From positions 1-64,000 of the forward strand of contig NZ_BMUE01000008.1 of NCBI RefSeq assembly GCF_014650035.1: a stretch of 64,000 bases of DNA. Direction: 5' to 3'. Source of the stretch: Streptomyces lucensis JCM 4490 (lineage in GTDB: Bacteria > Actinomycetota > Actinomycetes > Streptomycetales > Streptomycetaceae). The position numbers and the translations under genes were made by a program. This document shows, one piece after another, positions 28,401-36,260 of this stretch (positions within the stretch are counted from its first letter, which is position 1; every line of letters starts with the position of its first letter). The notes beneath the pieces are model-generated. The model ran no database searches. It worked only from the letters and a program-made list of their open reading frames with translations, and was not told the origin of the DNA.

Positions 28401-28989
28401 GCGCGATGTGGAGACGTCCGGCCCAGTCTCCGCCGTAGGCGGAGGCGAAGGCGGAGTAGTTGATGCCGAGTCGGGCCCTGCCCCCGGTTTCGAGGCTTGT
28501 AAGTTTGAGGAGTACTCCCTGGACGCCGGCCTTTACGGCTGCCTTTTGGTCCAGGACCTCGACGCGGATGGATTCGGCTGTCTTGCCGGTGTCGGGAGCT
28601 GTGATGGTCACCGGTAGCGAGCCGGGTGCTGCCTTGGCGGTGCCCTGCTCGGGGATGGACAGCGACGCTTTTCCGGCTGTCGGCCAGGTCACCTTGCGCT
28701 GCTGGTCGTGACGGGCCCGGGCGGCCGCCGTGCGGTCGGCTGCGGAGGCCTTCTTGACTTCGGCTGCGGCCTTTTTGTTCACCTTGGCGGTGAAGGGAGC
28801 GACCTTGGTGGCGTGCGGAGGCTGTAGGTGGGGGCGGCCCAGGGGGTCGGTGTCCGCGGCGAAGGCGATGGGAGCCAGAAGGCCTGGCAGGAGAGCCAGG
28901 CTCGCCGTTGCGGCCATGCTTCTCGCCCAGCGTGTTCTGACCGCGGCGCCACGGCCCGATAAAGGCCGGGCTATGCCGTTGGGATGCAT
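22435..28989 (-). CDS. RHS/YD-repeat polymorphic toxin with C-terminal nucleotidyltransferase-like domain
   Basis: A secreted 2,184-residue protein. Residues 1-45 form a signal peptide (TASLALLPGLLAPIAFAAD). An SpvB-like region follows (DLSISYNSGAVDG, near 300), then many YD repeats (YDSLGRITKVWLPN, YDLFGRQV). The RHS core ends near residue 1895 (REYDPTIGQFVSVDPLL, NGYAYGNNNPATLSDPGG). A Gly-rich linker leads to the last 100 residues: GSRAGG near 2110, SDWDY near 2121-2125 and ELDTKLPYVVFSP near 2173. GS...DxD...D is the signature of pol-beta-type nucleotidyltransferases, so the warhead probably modifies a target with a nucleotide. The start has only a weak ribosome-binding site; the LamG gene 173 bases upstream may be in the same operon. 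Confidence 0.9.
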   Translation of the reverse strand: MHPNGIARPLSGRGAAVRTRWARSMAATASLALLPGLLAPIAFAADTDPLGRPHLQPPHATKVAPFTAKVNKKAAAEVKKASAADRTAAARARHDQQRKVTWPTAGKASLSIPEQGTAKAAPGSLPVTITAPDTGKTAESIRVEVLDQKAAVKAGVQGVLLKLTSLETGGRARLGINYSAFASAYGGDWAGRLHIARLPDCALNNPSAAKCRKRITLDSANNREKDTLSAPVNFNSHSKPMLLAVAAGTQSGAGSYKATPLSASSTWEAGGSSGSFTWSYPLRVPPAAAGPQPDLSISYNSGAVDGQTANSNNQGSQIGTGFDLTSSYIERKYGSCDDDGQDGKYDLCWKYDNASLVLDGKATELVKDDETGKWRLKDDDASTITHSTGADNGDQGTTGLDGEGEYWTVTTGQGTKYVFGLNKLDGAGDKDRTNSVWTVPVFGDDPVEPGFTAGNTFAERAKNQAWRWNLDYVQDTHGNAMSYWYAAEHNNYDKLGDDNTGTDYIRGGYLKEIRYGQRTDNLFSGKPAASDKVVFSYGERCLASGTGCDSLTKDTRDNWPDVPFDAICKDDDKCTGNVGPSFFTRKRLTTITTYAWNASASTPDFDPVDVWSLKQLYLDPGDTGDSTDQSLWLDEIKHTGKRGTDLSLDPVKFDHVMLPNRVDGKADDILPLDKPRLKAVTSETGAQTIVTYLDADCTAAGTKPKVDENTRRCYPVNWSPNGEKDPRLDWFQKYPVSSVSTTDPEGGSEAVQHSYQYTGGGAWHYDDDPMTPAKERTWSIWRGYQQVTRLTGVSNGTRSKETTLYLRGMNGDRVLASDGKTPEKDKRKTVTVSGIKAGEITDSEQYAGFTRESVTYNGDTEVGGTINDPWSKRTATQHKSYADTEAYYVRTAATRTRTHITSKLTPYDRVHTVKTTYDDYGMAATVEDAGDDAVQDDDKCTRTWYARNDDTGINSLVSRTRTVAASCATTDSTLNLPADSKHAGDIIADTATVYDDTTATTWSATQKPSKGDPTWTGRAKGYGSDNAPVWQKVSRTTYDALGRPKVVRDTNDLPVSSTTYQPSDSGPLTSTSVENAKTHKTTAALDFATGATLKTTDPNGKVTESEYDSLGRITKVWLPNRLKALNKTPNHVYAYHVTSADMSWVSTATLKNDGSGYNTTYEFYDSLLRSRQVQSPTPQGGRLIALTLYDTRGLAVSQQSDIWDSTSPPSSKAAEISGGQAPTQTDTTYDGAGRPTKAVTKIHGVTRWTTDTAYSGDTVATSAPIGGQATAVVTNALGQTTQRREYAGPTPTGTDFTTTDYTYTPAGQQETVTGPDHTKWSYTYDLFGRQVTATDPDKGKTATAYNDLDQVVSTTPNDEAPKKLLYEYDQLGRKTGMWQADKSDANKLAAWSFDELAKGQQDTATRYDGGVTGKAYTEKVTGYDSMYRVTGSQLILPDTEPLVTGHYVPQTLSFTTGYNLDGSISQYSAPAVGGLPAEGVSYTYNAFGQQLTAKGTTGYLQGAAFSPQGDLRQLTLGTDGASSAKKAYLTYDYEEGTRRLTRSYVTDDVHGYMPQELKFTQDDAGNVTSIFDAATQGGTTKPDYQCFAYDGNRRMTEAWTPKTADCATSGRTSANLDGAAPYWTSYTYTDAGQRRTETHHLASGDKSTAYTYNDTTTDSKPHTLDKTTGARAATYSHDSSGNTTSRPGPPDPKTQSATQQRLAWNTEGDLTKLTEGTKETSYLYDASGELLIRRAKGDGETVLYLGAGTELHLTTKGTTKTVSGTRYYTANGQTIAVRTGTSEASGTELSFLFADHHGTSSIALDLGTYAVTKRYSTPFGAQRGINPTSWPDDKAFLGKPADDSTGLTHVGAREYDPTIGQFVSVDPLLNVQEHQSLNGYAYGNNNPATLSDPGGTDPCGGLKCGHGGDKCSDPDIYCGASKSDGTADTSGDWFGGGGAANNGRAGRTSSGGGTLGTTDSGTGVVAGPSDSVQNTGGGMTGAGHGGNGDFGNFFFGLGRPFAQGLDLASVFFTPACVVEHACLTKKYDEWGAKRGWSADSTLARIGSSLPFFGRGRSAGERPVLAAERPPVSIPRGPGFRTPAEARISPNDARRIQNAADKSGYPVVVVGSRAGGIAHASSDWDYILYGPAKARNRIKNSLPRGTGDGEGSGRGRDFWQGNNSAAWRTYTELDTKLPYVVFSPR

Positions 28990-29162
28990 GCTGCAGTCTT
29001 TCTATGCGGCGCTCGACCGAGTCCGGGCCGGGCGCATGCCGTTGAGAAGGAAGAGGGATGGGCACGGAAGGAGGGGACGGCAGACGGCCCCCTACACACA
29101 CGGTGCTGGCACGAGGCTGGCCCGCAGCCAGCGGACGAGCCCCGTGATGCAGCGGCCGTGCG

Positions 29163-32100
29163 TCAGACGCTGTCGGGAGTGTCCAGGACCTGGGACTGGA
29201 TCTGTTCGAAGCTCATCGCCCCGGCCCAGATCCTCAGGGATTCCAGCGAGCCGGGCAGGTAGTGCCCCGTGGAGCCGCCCCCCGCTCCCCTGCCTGCGGA
29301 CAGTGTGCCGCTGCCCTGCTGGACCGCGGAGAACCCGGAGGAGTCCTCGCCTGGCTGTTCAATCCCGCCCACGAACAGGTGCAGTCGGCCCATGCGATCC
29401 TCCGTCTTGGAGGGATCGGCCGGGTCGGTCCATTCCCATGTCTCTTGCGCGTCGTAGACGCCGGTGATGTCCACCCCGGTGTTCAGTTCGGCGAGATCGC
29501 CGGCTGCCACTTCCGCGCTCTGGCTGACCTTGCCGTCCACGCCGACAGCGGTCCGGGTGAACTTCCATTGGTAGGTGTTGGCTGCGGGCTTGACCACCCA
29601 CAGCGCCCACGAAGACTCGCCGCCGGCGGCCTGTCCGGCCACCTGGGCCTGGTATCCGACGGGCTTGTCGGCCAGCTTGCCGGCGTCCAGCCTCACATGG
29701 GCGGAGACGGTGAACGAGCTCGTCTCGTCGGTGACCGGGCCGGTCCCGGAGGCGTAGCCGGACGTCCCGTCCAGGAGGAGGACGTTGTTGTCCTCGTCGA
29801 GGACCGCACCGGTGGACGACAAGGCCAGCGGCGGTGCCGGGTAGGGGCTGAGTTCCTTGACCTGGGTGCCGGTCGAGGAAGCGGCGTCCCAGTACGCGAC
29901 GAGTTCGTCGGCGGCCACACCGTCCTGTGTCAGTTCGGCCTCCTGAGCGATCTGCTCCGGGGAGAGCGCGTACTGCCACACCGAGACCTCGTCGATACGG
30001 CCGCGGAAGTTCTCGCCCCACGTGCCGTCGGCCAGCGAACGGCCGAACTGAAGACCTGCTGTGGCTGTCCAGGGCTGGTATGCGGACGACACCGCGTTCA
30101 GGACGACCGGTTTGCCCTGCGGGCGGCCGTTGACGAACAGTTGGATGGTGTCGTTGGTCTTGTCGCTGTCACCCCTGGTGTCGAAGACAGCGGCGAGGTG
30201 CGTCCACGTGTTCAGCGGTACAGGCCCCGCGTCGGCGATCGACCGCAGATAGACCGGGTCATCTTTGACGTCTGTAGCGACGCGGTTGAATACCCACTTC
30301 TTGTAGCTGGCGGAGTAGTACAGCGTGAACGCCGAGGCCTTCGTGCCTGGCGCGGACAGCACTACATGCGTCTGCGAGGCGTCGGTCAGGTAGACCCAGG
30401 AGGAGACGGTGAAGGAGTCCTTGGTGTTCACCGCCGGCGTGGCGGTGGCGGCGTAGCCGGAGCGTTGGGCGTCGTCTGATCCGTCGTTGAGCCACAACGA
30501 GTTGTCGGCGTTGCCGCGGCGGCCCAGGCCGGACCAGCCCGCACCCGCCGTCTGCAATGCGGCGTCGTGCCGGGTGCCTTCCGTGGCGGTGTCCTTGGCC
30601 ACCGTCGCTCCCGAGCCGGGAGCGGCGTCGTCGAAGTGCCAGCGCCCCACCGCGCCGGGCGCCGGAGCCACCTTGAAACTGAACTCTGCGGGCGTGCCCC
30701 ACCGGTTGTAGACGTCCTTGGCCCGCACCGACAGCACCTGCGTGCCGGACAGCGGAGGCTTCACGTCCTTGACGTCGGCCTTGAGCCCACCGGTGACCTT
30801 GCGGGCCGGCGTGGACAGCAGCTTCCATTCATAGGCGGTGACGTCCGTACGTCCGTTGGTGATGTCCGCTGTGTTGGGTTGGAAAGTGAAGGAGCCAGGC
30901 ACGCCTGGTCCGCCGTGGCCCTCACAGATCTGGCCGCACTGTGTGTAGGGGGCGAGCGCCGTGATACGAGGAGCCTTGGGAGCCTTCGAATCGATCTTGA
31001 AGTAGCACCAAGAGCCGTAGGGTGACCAAAGATCACCGCTTCTGCCGCCGTACGACCAGTGTGACTGTGTCCGTGCCCTGTACCGGTACAGGCCCTGGTC
31101 TGCACGCTCACTCGTGCGCATGTCTTCCAGCGTGTCGTCCGGGTCCCAGCCGGTGTCCGGCCGGTGCCCGCTCCAGACCTGGTGCCACGCCGCGTCGTCG
31201 CCACGCTCGACCACGAACTCGGCCTGCAACGCGCCTTCCTCATCGCCCTTATGGGCCTCGACCTTCGTCTGGACTCTCGCCCGGACCATCGGCTTGTCGT
31301 CTGTCACCACGAGCGGATCGCTCGACTTATGGCAGGAGGCAGACGCCTGATCGTTCGGGACGACCCCGACGTCCGTGGGCACACCCGGCCGGTAGGCGAA
31401 GACCACCTGGAGTTCGGCGCTGTCGTCGAACCGCTTCCAGGCCCGCGGGTCGCCCTCGTCCTTGGCGCGCAGCATCAGGGTGAGCCGGCTGATCTTGCCG
31501 TCCGCGAAGGACCGGACCGTGCTGGTGAGGTTCTCGTCCGATTCCTTCGTGCTGTCGTTGAATTCGATCCACTTGTCGGGCTGGTCAGGACTGCACAGGT
31601 CACCGCGTCCCGCCGCTACGTCGCGGTCGCCCATCAGGTCGAGTTGCTTGGGGCCGGGCCACCGGGTGCCCTCGGAGATGTTGTCGGTGCGCACCAGGTC
31701 CACCCAGTGCGGGTCGCAGTTGAACGACCAGGTCTCCTTCGCCCGGAAGGTGGCATCCAGGATGTACTTGCCCGACAGCTTCGTGGGTGCGAACTCGAAG
31801 TACATGCGGTCGACGTAGCCGCCGCCGCAGTAGTAGCCGTCGGCGTTTCCGCACTTGCCGACGCCTTTGTCGCCGTCGAACATCCAGAACTTGTCGCCGT
31901 CGGAGGACAGTTTCGTGCGCTCCGACACGCCCAAGCCGAACGCGGGATCGATGTAGACGGGGTAGACCGTTTGCTTGCCGCGCAGCAGGCCCAAGTCCGG
32001 TTTCACGGCGACCGATTCGTCATCGACTTTCACCGGGAGCACTGCCGTGGTGTCGCCGTCGCCGGGCTGCGACGGATCCTTCTGATCGTGTGCGTTCCCC

Positions 32101-32903
32101 GGGCCTGCGGCATGTAGCGACTGTGTCTGCGGTCCCGAGGTGCTGTCGCCGGCGGAGTCCCACATCTGGCCGGCCGGGCCGCGGAAGACGGCGTTGCCGT
32201 TGTCGTCGATGGCCCGCAGGCCGCCGCCGGCGCCCGGCACCACGGTCAGCCCGTCGCCTGACGCAGCGAGCCTGACCTGTTCCAGCGCCGGGTTCTGCGC
32301 AGCCTCAGGTGTTTTGACGACGAGGACCTCGCGGTAGCTCTCGGCCGTGGCCGTCAGCTGCAGGTCGACCCCCTCGAGCACGTTGGCGTAAGTCGCCGTG
32401 GCGCCGTCCAGCGTCGGCTTCGGGAGATCACCCGACCAGCCCAGGGTGATTAATCGTCCGTCCCTGCCCAGTCGGATCATGCTGGCTCCCGGCCCTCCGT
32501 CGGAGAAGGACAGGTCGACGACCGCGCCTTTGGGGGCGATCCGTCCGTCCGCGCGGCGCTCCAGCACCGGATCGACGGTCCCCCACCCGCCGTCCTCCTT
32601 CTTCACCCGCTGGGGCGTGGTGGACTGCGTCAGCGTGAACGATCCGTCCGGGTTCGCCTCGGTCGTGGTGTACTCGGTGCGGTCCGCCGTCACCTCCACC
32701 GGCTCTCCCGATGCCTGAGCCCTGGCAGAGGCCGAGGTCTTGTCCACTGTTGCCGTATGCGCTGCTGATGACGCTGGTGCTGCCGCAGCAGGCGCCGCCG
32801 GTACTATCGACAGCACCAACGAGGCCGCGGCAGTGCCCAGGAGGCAGGTGCCGGCTTTTCTTGCTCTCCAGGCCAGTAACGCGCCGGCTCTCGCAGGCTT
32901 CAC
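29163..32903 (-). CDS. Secreted LamG-like jellyroll surface protein
   Basis: About 1,246 residues. The N-terminal signal peptide has an LGTAAASLVLSIVPAAPAAAA core. The middle holds beta-rich modules (FEFAPTKLSGKYILDATFRA and similar). The C-terminal half has two LamG-like jellyroll domains (VGRWHFDDAAPGSG, FTVSSWVYLTD, FRGRIDEVSVWQYALSPEQI; then FTVSAHVRLDAG, SLESLRIWAGAMSFEQI). Such proteins often precede RHS genes in Streptomyces and may help display or deliver the toxin. GTG 32903 was chosen because GGGGGA is six bases upstream; ATG 32918 is an alternative. No catalytic motif is visible. Confidence 0.85.
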   Translation of the reverse strand: MKPARAGALLAWRARKAGTCLLGTAAASLVLSIVPAAPAAAAPASSAAHTATVDKTSASARAQASGEPVEVTADRTEYTTTEANPDGSFTLTQSTTPQRVKKEDGGWGTVDPVLERRADGRIAPKGAVVDLSFSDGGPGASMIRLGRDGRLITLGWSGDLPKPTLDGATATYANVLEGVDLQLTATAESYREVLVVKTPEAAQNPALEQVRLAASGDGLTVVPGAGGGLRAIDDNGNAVFRGPAGQMWDSAGDSTSGPQTQSLHAAGPGNAHDQKDPSQPGDGDTTAVLPVKVDDESVAVKPDLGLLRGKQTVYPVYIDPAFGLGVSERTKLSSDGDKFWMFDGDKGVGKCGNADGYYCGGGYVDRMYFEFAPTKLSGKYILDATFRAKETWSFNCDPHWVDLVRTDNISEGTRWPGPKQLDLMGDRDVAAGRGDLCSPDQPDKWIEFNDSTKESDENLTSTVRSFADGKISRLTLMLRAKDEGDPRAWKRFDDSAELQVVFAYRPGVPTDVGVVPNDQASASCHKSSDPLVVTDDKPMVRARVQTKVEAHKGDEEGALQAEFVVERGDDAAWHQVWSGHRPDTGWDPDDTLEDMRTSERADQGLYRYRARTQSHWSYGGRSGDLWSPYGSWCYFKIDSKAPKAPRITALAPYTQCGQICEGHGGPGVPGSFTFQPNTADITNGRTDVTAYEWKLLSTPARKVTGGLKADVKDVKPPLSGTQVLSVRAKDVYNRWGTPAEFSFKVAPAPGAVGRWHFDDAAPGSGATVAKDTATEGTRHDAALQTAGAGWSGLGRRGNADNSLWLNDGSDDAQRSGYAATATPAVNTKDSFTVSSWVYLTDASQTHVVLSAPGTKASAFTLYYSASYKKWVFNRVATDVKDDPVYLRSIADAGPVPLNTWTHLAAVFDTRGDSDKTNDTIQLFVNGRPQGKPVVLNAVSSAYQPWTATAGLQFGRSLADGTWGENFRGRIDEVSVWQYALSPEQIAQEAELTQDGVAADELVAYWDAASSTGTQVKELSPYPAPPLALSSTGAVLDEDNNVLLLDGTSGYASGTGPVTDETSSFTVSAHVRLDAGKLADKPVGYQAQVAGQAAGGESSWALWVVKPAANTYQWKFTRTAVGVDGKVSQSAEVAAGDLAELNTGVDITGVYDAQETWEWTDPADPSKTEDRMGRLHLFVGGIEQPGEDSSGFSAVQQGSGTLSAGRGAGGGSTGHYLPGSLESLRIWAGAMSFEQIQSQVLDTPDSV

Positions 32904-33017
32904 CGAATTCCCCCGCATGTGGATCTTGTAAAGGTCCCGAAAAGTAAACGCTCGATGACAGTACGCAGTCAACAATCTGTGAAGCTGCTCACATGCGGAG
33001 GGCGTATAGCGCCTCAC

Positions 33018-33327
33018 CTGCAGGAATGGGATTCAGCCACCCGCCGCGCAGGACCGATTCCGGTGTCTACGACGACATCGCACAGCCTTCACCGACACCG
33101 TGGAACCCCCCGTACTGCGTACCGGTCACAAATGTGGAGGCCCGGACATGAGCGAGACCCCGGCATGGGGCCGAACCCGTATGGATGCGGTAGTGAAGAG
33201 CGGTCACCTCCGCGGCGGACAGAGGCGGCCTGCTGGACGTTAATCGGCCCTTCTTGCGGGTAGCCCCGCCAGCGGAGCGGAGAACGCAGACTCACCTGAG
33301 AGGGCGTCTCATACGAGGGCGGTCTGC
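33018..33327. other. Intergenic stretch between LamG gene and ku
   Basis: About 310 bases with no gene that I can support. It must contain the promoter for the minus-strand LamG-RHS genes and the 3' region of ku. A small hairpin GCGGG...CCCGC lies near 33255. Confidence 0.4.
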
Positions 33328-34251
33328 CTACGCGGTACGGGGCCTGCGGCCCGTCGTCTTCTTCGCGGTCGTCTTCTTCGCCGCGGTCTTCTTGGCCGGC
33401 TGCTTCTTCGCGGCCGCCTTCTTCTTCGGTGCCGGCAGCTCGTGCACCTCGGCGTCAGACGTGCCCTCGGTGCGAGAGGCTTTCGCCTTCTGCACCGACT
33501 CCTGCAGTGCGGCCATCAGGTCCAGCACCTGCGCCGGCTGCTCAGGCTCCGGAGCCTGCGGCAAGGGCTTCTCCTCGCGTTTCGCCTCGATGATCTGCGC
33601 GATCGCCTCGGTGTAGCGATCGGTGAACTCGGGGCCCTCCAGGGTGTCGATGGTCATCGTGTCCATCAGAGCCAGCGCGCCTTCGACCTCTCCCTCCGAC
33701 ACCTCGGTCGGTGGCGGCAGCAGCTCGGCGGGGTCGCGGATCTCGTCCGGCCAGCGCATGGCGTGCAGGACCAGGACGTCCTCGCGGACCCGCAGTAGGC
33801 CAAGGCGCTCTCGGCCGGACCAGGCGTACTTCGCGACCGCCACCTTTGACGACCGAGACAGGGCTTTGACCAGCAGTTTGTACGGTTTGGCGGCGACCTT
33901 GCCGGCGGGCTGGAGGTAGTAGCCCTCGGCGATCCGGATCGGGTCGACGGACTCCAGCGGCACGAAGGCGTCGATCTCGATCGCCTTCGCGGTGGGCAGG
34001 GGCAGGTTGCTCAGGTCTTCGTCGGTGATCGGGATGACCTGGGTCTTGGTGAGCTCGTACCCCTTGCCGATCTCGTCCTGGGAGACCTCGCGGTCCTCCA
34101 GTTCGCACACCCTGCGGTAGCGGACCCTGCCCTGGTCGGGCAGGTGGTACTGGTGGAAGTGGATGGAGTGGTCCTCGGTGGCACTGACCACGTTGATCGG
34201 CACCGTGACCAGGCCGAAGCTGATGGCGCCGGACCAAATGGTTCGGGGCAT
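33328..34251 (-). CDS. ku: Non-homologous end-joining protein Ku
   Basis: A 307-residue bacterial Ku. It begins MPRTIWSGAISFGLVTVPI, the usual N-terminus, and has the Ku core (YRRVCELEDREVSQDEIGKG, FVPLESVDPIRIAEGYYLQP, LVLHAMRWPDEIRD). The tail is rich in Lys and Ala (KKKAAAKKQPAKKTAAKK), typical of actinobacterial Ku and likely to bind DNA. It forms a homodimeric ring on DNA ends and recruits LigD; no ligD is in this window. Streptomyces often carry several ku genes, and this accessory-region copy is probably a secondary one. Confidence 0.96.
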   Translation of the reverse strand: MPRTIWSGAISFGLVTVPINVVSATEDHSIHFHQYHLPDQGRVRYRRVCELEDREVSQDEIGKGYELTKTQVIPITDEDLSNLPLPTAKAIEIDAFVPLESVDPIRIAEGYYLQPAGKVAAKPYKLLVKALSRSSKVAVAKYAWSGRERLGLLRVREDVLVLHAMRWPDEIRDPAELLPPPTEVSEGEVEGALALMDTMTIDTLEGPEFTDRYTEAIAQIIEAKREEKPLPQAPEPEQPAQVLDLMAALQESVQKAKASRTEGTSDAEVHELPAPKKKAAAKKQPAKKTAAKKTTAKKTTGRRPRTA

Positions 34252-34951
34252 GGCACACCTCTCGCAGTCGCCCCGAGCACCACCAGGTTATGAACGCCAT
34301 CAGCGCCCCGCACGCGCGCCACCCGTCACCACTGGGCCGCACCGAGGGCCAGGTCCTGCCTGGCCGCTGTCGACGCCTGCGCCGCCGCTACGGGCGCAAG
34401 CCCGGACACTTCCCGGTCTTGGTCGGGGTCACAGCCGCCCTCATCAGCCGACGCCGCCTGACGTGCCGAGGTGCGAAATGAGTGCGCTCTTTCAGGGGTA
34501 CTGCCGGACGGGTGACGGGGTGGGTTCCTGCAACGGAGCGGCAGACGAGGTGGCCCCGGGCCACCCGCGTTTGGCCCCCGCGGGACCCGCCGCCTAGCTA
34601 GGACCGGCGGACCCGGCGCTTCGGGGGCGCCGACGCGAGGTAAACGGAACGTACGCCTCCGACTGATTTGATCGGAAGCTGCACGGCTGTGTGCCGTGCC
34701 TCACACTTCCACGACGCCACCGATCACACAGCCCGGCCGCTGGCCCCGCTTGGTCGTCGTCGGCTTCCGCCACCAGGCGGTGCTTGGTACACCCCGGTCA
34801 GTCCGCCGGCGCGCGGGACGCCGCACCCAGGGCCACGTACGGATTAGGCAACCAACGGTGCTCCTGCGCCGATGAGTTGAGACGCCGAACACCTCTCTCA
34901 AACGCACGGGAGCCTCGTGCGTTGCGGGACGCCACCCACGTCGACCGGTGG
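34252..34951. other. Gene-poor stretch upstream of ku
   Basis: About 700 bases without a gene I can support. A plus-strand 63-codon Arg-rich frame at 34290-34481 has no ribosome-binding site or family. Inverted repeats occur, for example GGTGGCCCCGGGCCACC near 34550 and GGCGC...GCGCC near 34617-34633. The ku promoter must lie at the left end. Confidence 0.4.
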
Positions 34952-35332
34952 CTACTCCGAGAACGCTGAGCCACCCGCCGCAGTGAGAGGATCCGGCCGG
35001 GCCAGCACTTGTGACAGCGGCAGCCCGTCCCTTGCAGCAATGATCCGGCGCACGCGCAGTTCGGCTCGTGTCCGCGGACGGTACTTGGGCTCCTTGCCAC
35101 ACCCGCACACCGATCGCCCTTCGTAGCGCAGCCCCTCCCCCAACACCGCAGCCACCACAGACCATCTGCGGACATCACTCCTGGGTGGCGCGGCGAAGTC
35201 ACGGCCGGCGCATATGAGGGGGCGAGCGCAGTTGGGGCACACATGCTGCCGCTGCGAATCGGCATGCTGCTTGAAACTGACACGGCACGCGACACACACG
35301 GCAGCTTGTAGCAGGTCATGGCGTAGAGACAC
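34952..35332 (-). CDS. Small zinc-ribbon protein
   Basis: A 126-residue protein. CVACRVSFKQ and VCPNCARPLICAGRDFAAPP form a four-Cys zinc ribbon, followed by SDVRRWSVVAAVLGEGLRY, CGCGKEPKYRPRTRAEL and a helical tail. Relatives are common in actinobacteria and I recall some carrying an obviously wrong name (deoxyxylulose-5-phosphate synthase). The true function is unknown; the protein is probably cytoplasmic and nucleic-acid binding. Confidence 0.7.
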   Translation of the reverse strand: MSLRHDLLQAAVCVACRVSFKQHADSQRQHVCPNCARPLICAGRDFAAPPRSDVRRWSVVAAVLGEGLRYEGRSVCGCGKEPKYRPRTRAELRVRRIIAARDGLPLSQVLARPDPLTAAGGSAFSE

Positions 35333-35600
35333 ACCGAGTTACCGTACCGAGCAGCGCTTCGGCCGGACCACCGGTTTCGGTCGGCCGACGGTCTGCCGTT
35401 GGAAGCGGCCTCCAACTGACCAATATGGAAGGCTAGTTCGTCTCAGAGCTGCCTGTGCTGCACATCCGAGCCGTGATGTGATCACCACTTGCGACATTCC
35501 AGTCACAGCGGGTCCATCAAGGTTCAAACGAAACGGGGACTCTGAGTGAAACGGCGCACAGTGATGCTCTGCTGCTGCCACGGGCTTGAGTCGGCGTTCG

Positions 35601-36068
35601 TCAGTTGTAGGGGTGCGGAACGTCCCAGTCGCCGCAGTCGACTTCCTGACCGTTGTCGACTCGGCGTTCCTTCACTTCGAAGGGTTGCCACGTGTCCAGG
35701 GAGGAGCGGTCCTTGTCGTACGTGTACGTCTTCTCGTTCTAATATCCGGAGGCGGTGAGTGGGGTGAAGGTCCCGCTGGTCTCGCCCCAGGCATAGCGCC
35801 AGCGGAAGTAGACGCGAGCGCTGGCGCCGTCCGCTTTCGAGTCGGTGATGGTCACCGTTGCATGGGCGATTTGGCCGTCTGCACTATCGGAGTACGAGAA
35901 CGCACCGTGCGCCCAGGCCCCGACAACGTCGGCCCGAGTATCCGTAGCGTTCCACGTGGTGGCTGCCTGCGCGGAGCCCGCAGATGCGAACAGTCCCGCC
36001 ATTGCCAGTAGCCCACTGGCCGCAGCCAGTGCCGCTCCACGCGAAGTCCCTCGAGCATTGCGTTTCAC
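35601..36068 (-). pseudogene. Secreted hypothetical protein interrupted by in-frame amber codon
   Basis: GTG 36068, with GGAAGGGG upstream, starts a signal peptide (LAAASGLLAMAGLFASAGSAQAA) and a small beta-rich domain (ADVVGAWAHGAFSYSD, VYFRWRYAWGETSGTFTPL). The frame meets TAG at 35739-35741 after 109 codons. Reading through gives 45 more residues with good codon use and the same character (NEKTYTYDKDRSSLDTWQPF ... CGDWDVPHPYN) before TGA at 35601. No frameshift is needed. So this is either a recent nonsense mutation or amber readthrough; the intact protein would have about 155 residues. No function is recognised. Confidence 0.75.
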
Positions 36069-36260
36069 GTTGGCCCCTTCCAGGTGATGTGGGCTTGTAG
36101 TGCGCTCCTGCGGCGTTCGGTGCGGGAAACTGCCGGACGCGTTGCCTGTCAGGTGGCGAGCCGGGTCCGCCGAGCTCCCTCGGTTCGTGCCGCGCTGAAG
36201 ATGCTGCCGTCGACCGGGCAACAGCCACCAGGCCTTCAGCTGTAGCCAAAAGGGTTGGGG

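Noticed and set aside
34290..34481. Small Arg-rich ORF upstream of ku
   Set aside because: No ribosome-binding site, no family resemblance and skewed composition; more likely intergenic.
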